A stretch of DNA of 35,955 nucleotides from a virus, in IMG/VR virus record IMGVR_UViG_3300006917_000075, positions 1-35,955 of that record, one strand, 5' to 3'. Position 1 is the first letter of the stretch. Each line of letters begins with the position of its first letter. The translations under genes and the position numbers were made by a program. The notes under the pieces are model-generated. The model worked only from the letters and a program-made list of their open reading frames with translations, did not search any database and was not told the origin of the DNA. Shown here in pieces: positions 28,471 to 35,955 of this stretch.

Positions 28471-28809
28471 ATGGCAAAGAAGATTTACAAGGCAGACCCA
28501 ACTATGAAGCCACTAGGCACAAGAACTAATAAGACTGTTGAAAAGACATCAGTTACTGTTAAGCCAAAGTCTTCTGCAAAGCCAGCTTCAGGCAAAATTA
28601 AGATTACAAATGTCAAGGTATCTACTGCTGGTGGACCTAAGCCTAAGACAAACGTCTCTGGTACATCAATGGCTGCTGGCACAAAAGTTGTAAAGCCTAA
28701 GCCTATGACAGAAGCTCAGAAGCAGAAGAAGGCTATGGACGCGCTAGAAAAGAAGCGTGCAGATGTTGCTAAGAAGACTGGCAAGCGTCCTAACTACTAC
28801 ACTAACTAA
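28471..28809 (+). CDS. Small basic protein between terminase and portal
   Basis: A 112-residue very basic protein (Lys in about one quarter of positions) with low complexity: VTVKPKSSAKPASGKIKI, PKPKTNVSGTS and a C-terminal helix (PMTEAQKQKKAMDALEKKRA). Ribosome site AAGGAGA. No globular pattern is seen. It may bind DNA or the portal during packaging, or be an ejected core protein; neither is shown. Confidence 0.65.
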   Translation: MAKKIYKADPTMKPLGTRTNKTVEKTSVTVKPKSSAKPASGKIKITNVKVSTAGGPKPKTNVSGTSMAAGTKVVKPKPMTEAQKQKKAMDALEKKRADVAKKTGKRPNYYTN

Positions 28810-28817
28810 GGATTACA

Positions 28818-30566
28818 ATGCTCACACCAAAAGAAGTTAACGCGAAGTTAGGTCGCTTGCAGACCAAGTTTGCAGCCCGCGACCAACGTATGCGTGACGT
28901 CCTTTCGGTGCGTCAAGGAGATCTATCTAAGGTCTATCCTTCGATGTTCTCCGAGGATTACCCTAAGCCACTCGTAGCAAACTTTATTGACGTTGCTGCT
29001 CGTGACTTGGCAGAAGCAATGGCACCACTGCCATCCTTTAACTGCTCAGCATCCAATATGGTTTCTGACTCAGCACGTAAGGCAGCAGATACACGTACTC
29101 GTATTGCCAACTTCTATGTAGGCGTATCAGAGTTACAGCTCCAGATGTATGAAGGTGCTGACTGGTACAACACATACGGAATGATGATTGGTATGGTCGA
29201 GATGGATTACGACTCTAACAATCCACGTATGCGCCTGCTCAATCCGTGGGGTTGCTACCCAGAGGTAGACCGCTTTGGTCGCGTTGTCTCTTTGACTCAG
29301 GTTCTTAACACTGACACAGAAACACTTGCAGCACAGTACCCAGAGTTTGCAGAACAGATTTACAAGAAGAATAACTACCAGCCTGGTAACCCATACATCA
29401 CTATGGTTCGTTACCACGACGAAGAACAAGACCTTATCTACCTACCAGAGCGTCAGAACCTGACTCTTGTACGTACACCTAACCCAATCGGTAAGTGTCT
29501 AGTACGTGTAGCGATGCGTCCATCTCTTGATGGTCAGGCACGCGGTCAGTTCGATGATGTGTTGGCAGTACAGCTCGCACGTGCTCGCTTTGCAATCCTT
29601 CAGATTCAGGCAGCAGAGAAGTCTATCCAAGCACCTATTGCTATCCCACAGGATGTGCAAGAACTTGCTCTCGGTCCAGACTCAATTATGCGTTCATCTC
29701 AGCCACAGAACATCCGTCGCGTTGGACTAGAACTTCCACCAGGAGTATTTACAGAGTCGGGAGTACTAGAACGTGAACTTCGGCTTGGCGCTCGTTACCC
29801 TGAGTCACGATCCGGTAACATCAACGCAAGTGTTATTACTGGTCGTGGGGTCCAAGAGTTGCAGGCTGGCTTTGATACTCAGATTAAATCCGCACAGGCA
29901 CAATTCGCCAGAATGTTTGGCGATCTTATTGGGCTTTGCTTCGAAGTAGACGAGAAGCTATTTAGAAACATTCAGAAGACAATCAAGGGTTCAGAAGATG
30001 GAACACCGTATGTCTTGAAGTACACACCAGGACGCGACATTCGTGGCGAGTACGGCGTAGAAGTACGTTACGGAATTATGTCTGGTATGGACCCATCACG
30101 TGCAATCATTGCACTGCTCCAGATGCGTTCAGACAAGTTGGTTTCACGCGACTATGTACGCCGTGAGATTCCAATGGACCTTAACGTCACACAGGAGGAA
30201 CAGCGTGTTGATATTGAAGAGATGCGCGATGCTCTTCGCGTTTCTGTTGCCCAGTATGCACAGGCGATACCTGCTCTTGCAGCGCAGGGGCAAGACCCTT
30301 CACAGATTGTCTCTCGTATCGCAGAGGTTATCAAGGGTCGCCAAAAAGGATTAGCACTCGAATCAATCGTGGAGAAGGTATTTACACCTGAACCACAGCC
30401 AGAGATGGCAATGCCACCACAGGGTGGCCCAGAACTTCCAGTAGCAGGTGCGGCCCCCGCTCCTGCCTCGCAGCAACCTCCACAAGAACAAGCTGGTCAG
30501 GCCCCTGCTACTGGTCAAACTCCAGATATAGCTCAACTACTAGCCGGTATCACCGGCGCAGCGTAA
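28818..30566 (+). CDS. Portal protein
   Basis: A 582-residue protein of portal length placed directly after the terminase. It has an N-terminal helix bundle (LQTKFAARDQRMRDVLSVRQ; NFIDVAARDLAEAMAPLPSF), a wing region with strands (MRLLNPWGCYPEVDRFGRVV; ITMVRYHDEEQDLIYLPER), a long helix region near residues ~240-280 and a crown, and a Pro/Gln-rich tail (~525-582). The ring-shaped dodecamer is the DNA channel of the head. No catalytic motif is expected. Confidence 0.82.
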   Translation: MLTPKEVNAKLGRLQTKFAARDQRMRDVLSVRQGDLSKVYPSMFSEDYPKPLVANFIDVAARDLAEAMAPLPSFNCSASNMVSDSARKAADTRTRIANFYVGVSELQLQMYEGADWYNTYGMMIGMVEMDYDSNNPRMRLLNPWGCYPEVDRFGRVVSLTQVLNTDTETLAAQYPEFAEQIYKKNNYQPGNPYITMVRYHDEEQDLIYLPERQNLTLVRTPNPIGKCLVRVAMRPSLDGQARGQFDDVLAVQLARARFAILQIQAAEKSIQAPIAIPQDVQELALGPDSIMRSSQPQNIRRVGLELPPGVFTESGVLERELRLGARYPESRSGNINASVITGRGVQELQAGFDTQIKSAQAQFARMFGDLIGLCFEVDEKLFRNIQKTIKGSEDGTPYVLKYTPGRDIRGEYGVEVRYGIMSGMDPSRAIIALLQMRSDKLVSRDYVRREIPMDLNVTQEEQRVDIEEMRDALRVSVAQYAQAIPALAAQGQDPSQIVSRIAEVIKGRQKGLALESIVEKVFTPEPQPEMAMPPQGGPELPVAGAAPAPASQQPPQEQAGQAPATGQTPDIAQLLAGITGAA

Positions 30567-30583
30567 CCGAAGGAGGTGCAAAT

Positions 30584-30712
30584 ATGAACAAGGGATCACA
30601 CGCTCCAGCCCCAGTACAACCAGTTAAGGTTGACACTAAGGCAGGATCAGTTAAGGGCGGTAAAGTTGACTTCGGTTATGCCGGAACAGCTCGCAAAGGC
30701 AAGAAGGCTTAA
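30584..30712 (+). CDS. Small Lys/Gly-rich protein (42 aa)
   Basis: A 42-residue ORF with a near-perfect ribosome site (AAGGAGG) 8 bases before the ATG. It is flexible and basic: PAPVQPVKVDTKAGSVKGGK, ending TARKGKKA. No fold or family seen. It sits between portal and a membrane-type protein. Confidence 0.6.
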   Translation: MNKGSHAPAPVQPVKVDTKAGSVKGGKVDFGYAGTARKGKKA

Positions 30713-30730
30713 TGACGAAAGGCGTACGGG

Positions 30731-30943
30731 ATGATGGAAGACAATAGAGTACGTCCTCCCGTACGTCGTTCTCACTTTGTAGTTTTGTTTGCAGAGTTTG
30801 CATTTAACTTAATGCAAGCAATTACAGGATTTTTTGAAGCATTATACGAACTAAGCATTTACCACGCCAACCGTAAGGTTGAAGAGAACTCTGCGTGGGA
30901 ACAAATGACACAAGACCTAGAGACTTTAGAGGAGGACAAATGA
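30731..30943 (+). CDS. Small membrane-associated protein (70 aa)
   Basis: A 70-residue protein: an Arg-rich start (MEDNRVRPPVRRSHF), a hydrophobic/aromatic stretch (VVLFAEFAFNLMQAITGFFE, about 16-36), then a helical acidic end (WEQMTQDLETLEEDK). The hydrophobic part could be a membrane or virion-internal helix. The start is either ATG at 30731 or 30734. It ends in an ATGA overlap with the next gene. No family recognised. Confidence 0.62.
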   Translation: MMEDNRVRPPVRRSHFVVLFAEFAFNLMQAITGFFEALYELSIYHANRKVEENSAWEQMTQDLETLEEDK

Positions 30944-31347
30944 CAACTGCGCCAATGAACCCATTAGCAGGTCCTTCAGGTCCAGGCAAGTATTCAACCC
31001 GTACAGATAAACTTGATATGGGTTCGACATCATACGGAGAAGGTGTAGAGACAGCGGCTATTAAGTCAGGTGCTCCACTTGCTAAGACTCCAGATACACG
31101 TCCAACACCAGCTGCAGAAGTACGTGCAGCGGCAGGCGAAGCAGTCACACCATTATTCGCACCATCAGAGCGTCCAGATGAACCAATCACTGCAGGTATC
31201 CCAATGGGAGCAGGTCCTGGTCCAGAAGCTCTAATGATGGGCAAGCAGACAATAAAGACATCAGACACATTGGCAAAGATGTTGCCATTTGATACTACTG
31301 GTGAAATCGGAATTTTATACCAACAAGCGTTAGCGCGGGGTGACTAA
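30940..31347 (+). CDS. Hypothetical virion-region protein (135 aa)
   Basis: A 135-residue protein starting at ATG 30940 in an ATGA overlap (an in-frame extension to 30895 lies in the previous gene and is less likely). It is rich in Pro, Ala and Gly with flexible sequence (MNPLAGPSGPGKYSTRTDKL; APLAKTPDTRPTPAAEVRAA). A short helical end (TSDTLAKMLPFDTTGEIGIL) may pack on the next protein. Perhaps a scaffold or minor head protein; not proven. Confidence 0.62.
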   Translation: MTTAPMNPLAGPSGPGKYSTRTDKLDMGSTSYGEGVETAAIKSGAPLAKTPDTRPTPAAEVRAAAGEAVTPLFAPSERPDEPITAGIPMGAGPGPEALMMGKQTIKTSDTLAKMLPFDTTGEIGILYQQALARGD

Positions 31348-34300
31348 TGGCTGATAACTTAAATGCAGCAGCATTTGCTGCCGGTTTAAGTGATGCTGAG
31401 CGTGCCAAGATTGAAGCACTTAATAAGACTCTTAATGTCCACAGAGAATTAAGTAATCTTCCAGCAAACGTAGCAACACAAGAATTTAATTCAAAGACTG
31501 CTGCACAGAAGAATGCTCTTAAGGGAGTAACTGGCGATACAGCAGAATCTCGTGGATTCTTTGGTAGCGCTTGGCATTACACTGGCGGAGCATTACTAGC
31601 AGGGCTACAAGAAGTATCAGATCTTACAACTCGCCTTTATCGTGTTTCTCAACTTGAGGATGCACAAGAAGGAAACCAGTACAAGGGTCTATCTGGTCTT
31701 AAAAAGGCTTGGGATACAGCCAATGACAAAGGCGACAAAGTCTTTGATATCAATAGAATTGAAAAGGCACGCAAGAAGTTTGGCGAAGCCGAAGTAAATG
31801 TTGCTACAAGAATCGCTGCAGGCGAAAGCCTTGACAAGATTGTTGCTGAAGGAACAGAAGAAGAAAAGCAAGTAGCAAGAATTGCTTACAAGGGTTTTAA
31901 GACAGACTCTTTAGATGCGTCAGGCTTTCAGGAAGTACTAGATGCTGTCAACGCAGCTAAGTACTCACCAGGTCGTCAGGCTGCTAACGCTGTCCTTCCT
32001 GGACAACTAGAAGGATCTGGTCTTTTCTACAAGCCAATCTCTGGAACTATTGATGCTGCTTACCGCATCTTTGCAGACCCAACACTTGTACTCGGTAAAG
32101 TAAAGCGTGCTATTGACGCAAGCAGATATGCTCTTGATGTTGTTATCGGACAGAACAAAGTGGCTCAGGTATTTGCCAACCCAAAGGTAGTAAACTTTTG
32201 GAATACATACGGTTCTGAACTTGACAAACTTAACAAGGCTAAGTCTGCAGGAAATACAGTAGAGGCAGTTGCTGCTACTAATAACCTAAAGCGCCTTGCT
32301 CCAGAGTTCGGTCCAGCTGTAGTTAACTCATTTATTAAGGCTGACGTCCCAGTAACCGATGCCCTTACTGCAAAAGCATTCTTTGAGAACGCTAAGCAGA
32401 CTGAAGAAATCTTTAAGGGTTCTATTGGACGCAAGCGTGTGCTTATGCCACGCCTTGACCTATCACGTCAAACACGTGTAACTGTTGCAACAACAGCAAA
32501 CAAGATCTTTGACCTAGACCGCATTGGTCCTAAATTTGTCGACAACCTTTTCTTTGGTGCTGCAGCAACAGATGACGGCATTGCTGAGACTATTATCAAC
32601 GGACAAAAGACTATCGTTGAGTCAGTTAAGGCAGATGCTAAGGCTAAGGGAGTCGCTCGTTTCTCAACAGCAATGGTCCAAAAGCGTATCGATAACTTTA
32701 AGCGTCGTTTCGAAAACATCCCATTTTTTGATGGAGACGTACTAGACGTAACTGCAAAAGAAGCACCTACTAAGATTTATCAACTAGCACGACTTACACT
32801 TCCACAGCGTGAGTCAAAGTTGATTGCACAGGCATTTGAGAATGCTGCAGTAGGACGCAAGAAAGAAATTTACTACGGTCTTCAGGGAACTATCCTTGAT
32901 ATCCGTGGAGCCAGCGCTACTAAAGAAGCGCGTGAAATAGCACTTAAGGCGCAGGGTAAGACTAACGCTATCTATGCTGCTCGTAACGCAGATGGTTACA
33001 ACCCATCACTTCTACCAGATGGTGAATCAGTTGGTTTGATTCCATCAGACTTTTCTAACTTTGTAACAACTCTTAGTGTTAAGGATATTGACCGCCTTAC
33101 AGCACGAAGCGGTTGGATTCAGCGTGCATTTGGTTTTGCTCACTCAGACTGGGTAGACAAGATGACCGGATACTGGTCATTCTTAACACTTGCTGGCCCA
33201 CGTTATGCACTCCGTAACGCAACAGAAGATTTACTTGTACACCTTGCTATCGGTGAATCACCTTGGGGTCTTGTACAGGGGCGTTCTCTATCAACACGTT
33301 TGCGTACAGCACGTCAGGTAGAAAAGGGTTTGACAGATCTTCAGAAGTCTGCAGCAAACCCACTAGGTGGAGTGTTGCGTTTTGTTAACAAGAAGGAAGC
33401 AGCAAGCTACACAAAGGCTATTGATGAAGCAGCAGGAGACTTGAAGAAAGTCCGTCTCATTACAGCCAATGCTCTTAACGAAGGCAAGATGGCTCGCTTT
33501 TATGAGCGTACAGGAATTGGAAAGTTAACAAAGCAGGACCGTGAGTTGCTCTCTGAGCAGATTCTATACGGTGACCTTGACAACGCTCTAGCAGATGTTG
33601 TTGAAGGTGGCCGTAACGCGTTCACTGGAGTTGACCAGTACACAAAGACAATCGCACATACTCGTAAGAACAGGGTTCGCACAGCTGAACTTAAGTACGA
33701 TATGGGAGCAGGTTTCCGCAGAGCAAAGGGTAAAAAGGGCTTTGATGAAATCAAGCCAGATGTTGTTAACGAAGCATCTCTTATTGCTTGGGTTATGCGT
33801 ATTGGTTACTATGCTAACGACAATCTAGGCGGTATTGCTATCGCTAACTTGGCTACAACACCAGAGGGTGAACGCCAAGCAATCATTAAGATTATGGACT
33901 GGATGAAGAACAATCCAGAGATTATGAACCAAGCTCGTATGGAAGAGCGTGGTATCAGTCAGGCTGAACACGCAAAGCGTATCTACGAGGCAGCAAAGCA
34001 ACTGTTTGTAAAGCGTGACGGAGTAACTCTTAATGAAGACTTGCTCAGCAAGGTCAGAACATTTGACCCAGAGACAGGCGCATACAGAATTTCAGGTCAG
34101 TTAGGTCTTGATGACCTACCTATCAATAATGCTGACTTGCCAGACTACATTGTTGGTCCACAACTTGTATCTATTTCAGACTCTGGCAACTACACAGGAT
34201 CATTGATGGAGTGGGGATGGGACTGGTTAGGTAACGCTAACGCACGTCTATCACGTGAACCTATGGTTATCTCAGAGATGATTAAACTACGTAAGCAGTT

Positions 34301-35955
34301 CAAGTCATCTGGGTTTGAAGATGCATTCATTGCATCATTTAAGCGTGGCATCACAGACGAAAAGGGCCTAGTAAAGGCAGAGCGAGCAGCAAAGACTAAG
34401 CTAGCAGAGATAGTAGAAGACAGAGCAAGACTACAAGTACTTGCTTATGTAGATAATCCTGCAGTGCAAAGCCAGTTTGCGTTCTCTATTCGTAACTTTG
34501 CACGTTTCTATCGTGCTACTGAAGACTTCTATCGTCGCTTTTACCGCACAGTTCGCTTTAACCCAGAGTCAATCCGTCGTGCTCAACTAACTTATGAGGG
34601 AATTACACACTCAGGTTGGGTACAGAAGGATGATCAGGGTGAAGCGTACTTCGTATACCCAGGAACTGAACACGTTTACAAGGTAGTTCAGGGTGTAATG
34701 ACAGCATTTGGTGTACCAGCAGAGTTTAAGGTACCAATGCCAGTAGAATTTGGTGCAAAGATTAAAATGATTACTCCATCTTTGAACCCAGAGTCTATGG
34801 TTCCTACATTTGCTGGTCCAGTATCTGGCATTTCAATCAAGGTTGCAGCAAACCTTCTTGACTTTGTTTCACCTGGTGCATCAGACACCATTACCCAGTA
34901 CGGTCTTGGTAAGTATGCAGTAGACCAGTCATTCGTTTCGGCGTTCTTGCCAGCACACGTTAACCGTATCTATCAGGCTATGAACAAAGATGAGCGTGAT
35001 GGCCAGTATGCGTCAGCAATGCGTAAGGCTATGACCTATCTTGAGTCAGCTGGACACGGTTTGCCAGAGAAATTTGATGCAGAAGGTAACTTAATACCAC
35101 CAACACAGGGTGAATTAGAGAAGTACCGCGAGCGCCTTAACAATGTAACCCAATCAATCTTGGGATTGCGTGTAGTTTATGGATTCGTAGCACCTGCTAC
35201 ACCAACAGTCCAGTTAAAGTCAGAGATGGCAGACTGGGTTCGTGAGAACGGTAAGGCTAACTTCAAGCAGGTCTGGTATGGACTACTAGATCGTACTGGA
35301 GATTACGATACTGCCATCAAGGAATGGGTACGTTTGTTCCCAGACCAGATTCCATTTACTATTTCAGAGTCAGAGCGTTCTACTGTTGCATACTTCCGTT
35401 ATGCTGAAGAATCAGGACAGTTCGTTGACAAGAATGAAGGACTGTTTAAGCAGTATCCACAGGGTGCAGCTTTCTTAATCCCACACAAGTCTGGTTATTC
35501 TTGGAATGCCTACAAGACTATGACTGATATGGGTCTACGTAAGAACAAGAGAGTCTCTGACTTCCTTCGTGAAGTACAGACTGCAGCAGATATGCAGACT
35601 TACTACGCAAAGAAGACAGAATATGAGACTAATCTTGAGGCAGTAGGAACAGACTTTGAGCGTAGCCAACTTCGTTCCGAATGGCGAGATTGGGCTTCTA
35701 ACTTCAAGCAGTTCCGTCCACTCGTTCAGGAAGAACTAGCAGAAGGCGGAAGAAAGGCTATCGAGCGTCAGCGTGCTCTTGATGACCTTCAGCAAATGCT
35801 TAACGATAAGTCTGCTCGCAAGGCAGACCCAAAGACATTCGATGTACTTAAGCAGATGAATGACCTTTATGTATCTTACAAGGAAAACTACGAGGCTCTT
35901 AGCCAGTTCTCAGGAACAAGCATCCTTCAGGATTCAGAAAAAGAAGGAACAATTA
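31347..35955 (+). CDS. Giant virion protein, N-terminal 1536 residues (3' end outside window)
   Basis: An ORF of at least 1536 residues still open at the window end, translated from ATG 31347 (TAATG overlap). It is helix-rich and without recognised catalytic motif. Notable phrases are WSFLTLAGPRYALRNATEDL (~residues 610-630), SGLFYKPISGTIDAAYRIFA (~230) and RNFARFYRATEDFYRRFYRT (~1050). Size, position between portal and capsid genes, and helical content suit an internal head protein ejected with the DNA, as in T7 gp16 or N4 giant proteins. No RNA polymerase motif was seen. Function inferred from size and order. Confidence 0.78.
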   Translation, partial: MADNLNAAAFAAGLSDAERAKIEALNKTLNVHRELSNLPANVATQEFNSKTAAQKNALKGVTGDTAESRGFFGSAWHYTGGALLAGLQEVSDLTTRLYRVSQLEDAQEGNQYKGLSGLKKAWDTANDKGDKVFDINRIEKARKKFGEAEVNVATRIAAGESLDKIVAEGTEEEKQVARIAYKGFKTDSLDASGFQEVLDAVNAAKYSPGRQAANAVLPGQLEGSGLFYKPISGTIDAAYRIFADPTLVLGKVKRAIDASRYALDVVIGQNKVAQVFANPKVVNFWNTYGSELDKLNKAKSAGNTVEAVAATNNLKRLAPEFGPAVVNSFIKADVPVTDALTAKAFFENAKQTEEIFKGSIGRKRVLMPRLDLSRQTRVTVATTANKIFDLDRIGPKFVDNLFFGAAATDDGIAETIINGQKTIVESVKADAKAKGVARFSTAMVQKRIDNFKRRFENIPFFDGDVLDVTAKEAPTKIYQLARLTLPQRESKLIAQAFENAAVGRKKEIYYGLQGTILDIRGASATKEAREIALKAQGKTNAIYAARNADGYNPSLLPDGESVGLIPSDFSNFVTTLSVKDIDRLTARSGWIQRAFGFAHSDWVDKMTGYWSFLTLAGPRYALRNATEDLLVHLAIGESPWGLVQGRSLSTRLRTARQVEKGLTDLQKSAANPLGGVLRFVNKKEAASYTKAIDEAAGDLKKVRLITANALNEGKMARFYERTGIGKLTKQDRELLSEQILYGDLDNALADVVEGGRNAFTGVDQYTKTIAHTRKNRVRTAELKYDMGAGFRRAKGKKGFDEIKPDVVNEASLIAWVMRIGYYANDNLGGIAIANLATTPEGERQAIIKIMDWMKNNPEIMNQARMEERGISQAEHAKRIYEAAKQLFVKRDGVTLNEDLLSKVRTFDPETGAYRISGQLGLDDLPINNADLPDYIVGPQLVSISDSGNYTGSLMEWGWDWLGNANARLSREPMVISEMIKLRKQFKSSGFEDAFIASFKRGITDEKGLVKAERAAKTKLAEIVEDRARLQVLAYVDNPAVQSQFAFSIRNFARFYRATEDFYRRFYRTVRFNPESIRRAQLTYEGITHSGWVQKDDQGEAYFVYPGTEHVYKVVQGVMTAFGVPAEFKVPMPVEFGAKIKMITPSLNPESMVPTFAGPVSGISIKVAANLLDFVSPGASDTITQYGLGKYAVDQSFVSAFLPAHVNRIYQAMNKDERDGQYASAMRKAMTYLESAGHGLPEKFDAEGNLIPPTQGELEKYRERLNNVTQSILGLRVVYGFVAPATPTVQLKSEMADWVRENGKANFKQVWYGLLDRTGDYDTAIKEWVRLFPDQIPFTISESERSTVAYFRYAEESGQFVDKNEGLFKQYPQGAAFLIPHKSGYSWNAYKTMTDMGLRKNKRVSDFLREVQTAADMQTYYAKKTEYETNLEAVGTDFERSQLRSEWRDWASNFKQFRPLVQEELAEGGRKAIERQRALDDLQQMLNDKSARKADPKTFDVLKQMNDLYVSYKENYEALSQFSGTSILQDSEKEGTI

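Noticed and set aside
30712-30747. 11-codon ORF with ATG overlapping the stop at 30712
   Set aside because: Too short, no ribosome site of its own, and the next real start at 30731 is close.
30822-31268. 148-codon minus-strand ORF opposite the gene at 30940
   Set aside because: Composition is a mirror of the Pro/Ala/Gly plus-strand gene, and it crosses two coupled plus-strand genes.

Overview
The window looks like most of the genome of a tailed bacteriophage that infects an actinobacterium. The evidence is a near-continuous set of virion genes (terminase, portal, N4-gp56-type capsid protein, adaptor and tail proteins, fibres), a lysis cassette and a replication block. A WhiB-type Fe-S regulator points to an actinobacterial host, because that family is essentially confined to Actinobacteria and their phages. 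No integrase, repressor or tRNA gene was seen, so a lytic lifestyle is the simplest reading. No tape-measure or major tail tube gene was found. A very large internal virion protein, an adaptor and a nozzle-like protein are present, so a short-tailed (podovirus-like) particle is inferred. Moderate GC and the mix of gene families would suit a freshwater actinobacterial host, but this is inference.

Layout. 1-11898 (+): end of the major capsid gene, a run of very small lysine-rich proteins, a collagen-like fibre with a glycosyltransferase, the adaptor, a series of fibre and glycine-rich proteins, a 733-aa tail protein and a lysis cassette (membrane protein, M15 peptidase, holin-like protein), closed by a strong C(UUCG)G terminator. 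12129-12723 (-): an HNH endonuclease and a zinc-ribbon protein, transcribed toward the lysis genes with their own terminator. 12854-21933 (+): a compact, overlapping early/replication operon: HExxH metalloprotein, Cas4/RecB-like nuclease, WhiB, DnaB-like ATPase, Holliday-junction-resolvase-like nuclease, primase split into zinc and TOPRIM polypeptides, sigma-like factor, second putative nuclease, FmdB-type zinc ribbon, SAM methyltransferase, and many tiny membrane or zinc-finger proteins. 21995-25723 (-): an accessory operon coupled mostly by GTGA/ATGA overlaps: short sliding clamp, tiny proteins, a lytic transglycosylase that overlaps other reading frames, and a cytosine-5 DNA methyltransferase split into two ORFs. 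25724-26594: a non-coding divergent region with tandem 15-bp repeats, hairpins and a promoter, the best candidate for a replication origin. 26595-35955 (+): terminase large subunit, portal, small proteins and a giant virion protein that runs off the window.

The genes fit a phage that uses the host polymerase: it carries its own helicase, primase and clamp but no recognisable DNA polymerase in this window. WhiB, the sigma-like factor and FmdB-like proteins probably redirect transcription. The window begins inside the capsid gene and ends inside the giant virion gene. Gene order (terminase, portal, giant protein, missing piece, capsid) suggests the two ends are neighbours in a circularly permuted or circular genome, with a missing segment between them.

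The points most worth a second look are the overlapping reading frames at 23024-23583, the two-piece C5 methyltransferase with a third open frame across it, the split primase with an internal Shine-Dalgarno site, the repeat-rich intergenic region at 25.8-26.6 kb, and the matching hairpins before the clamp gene and the gene after it.
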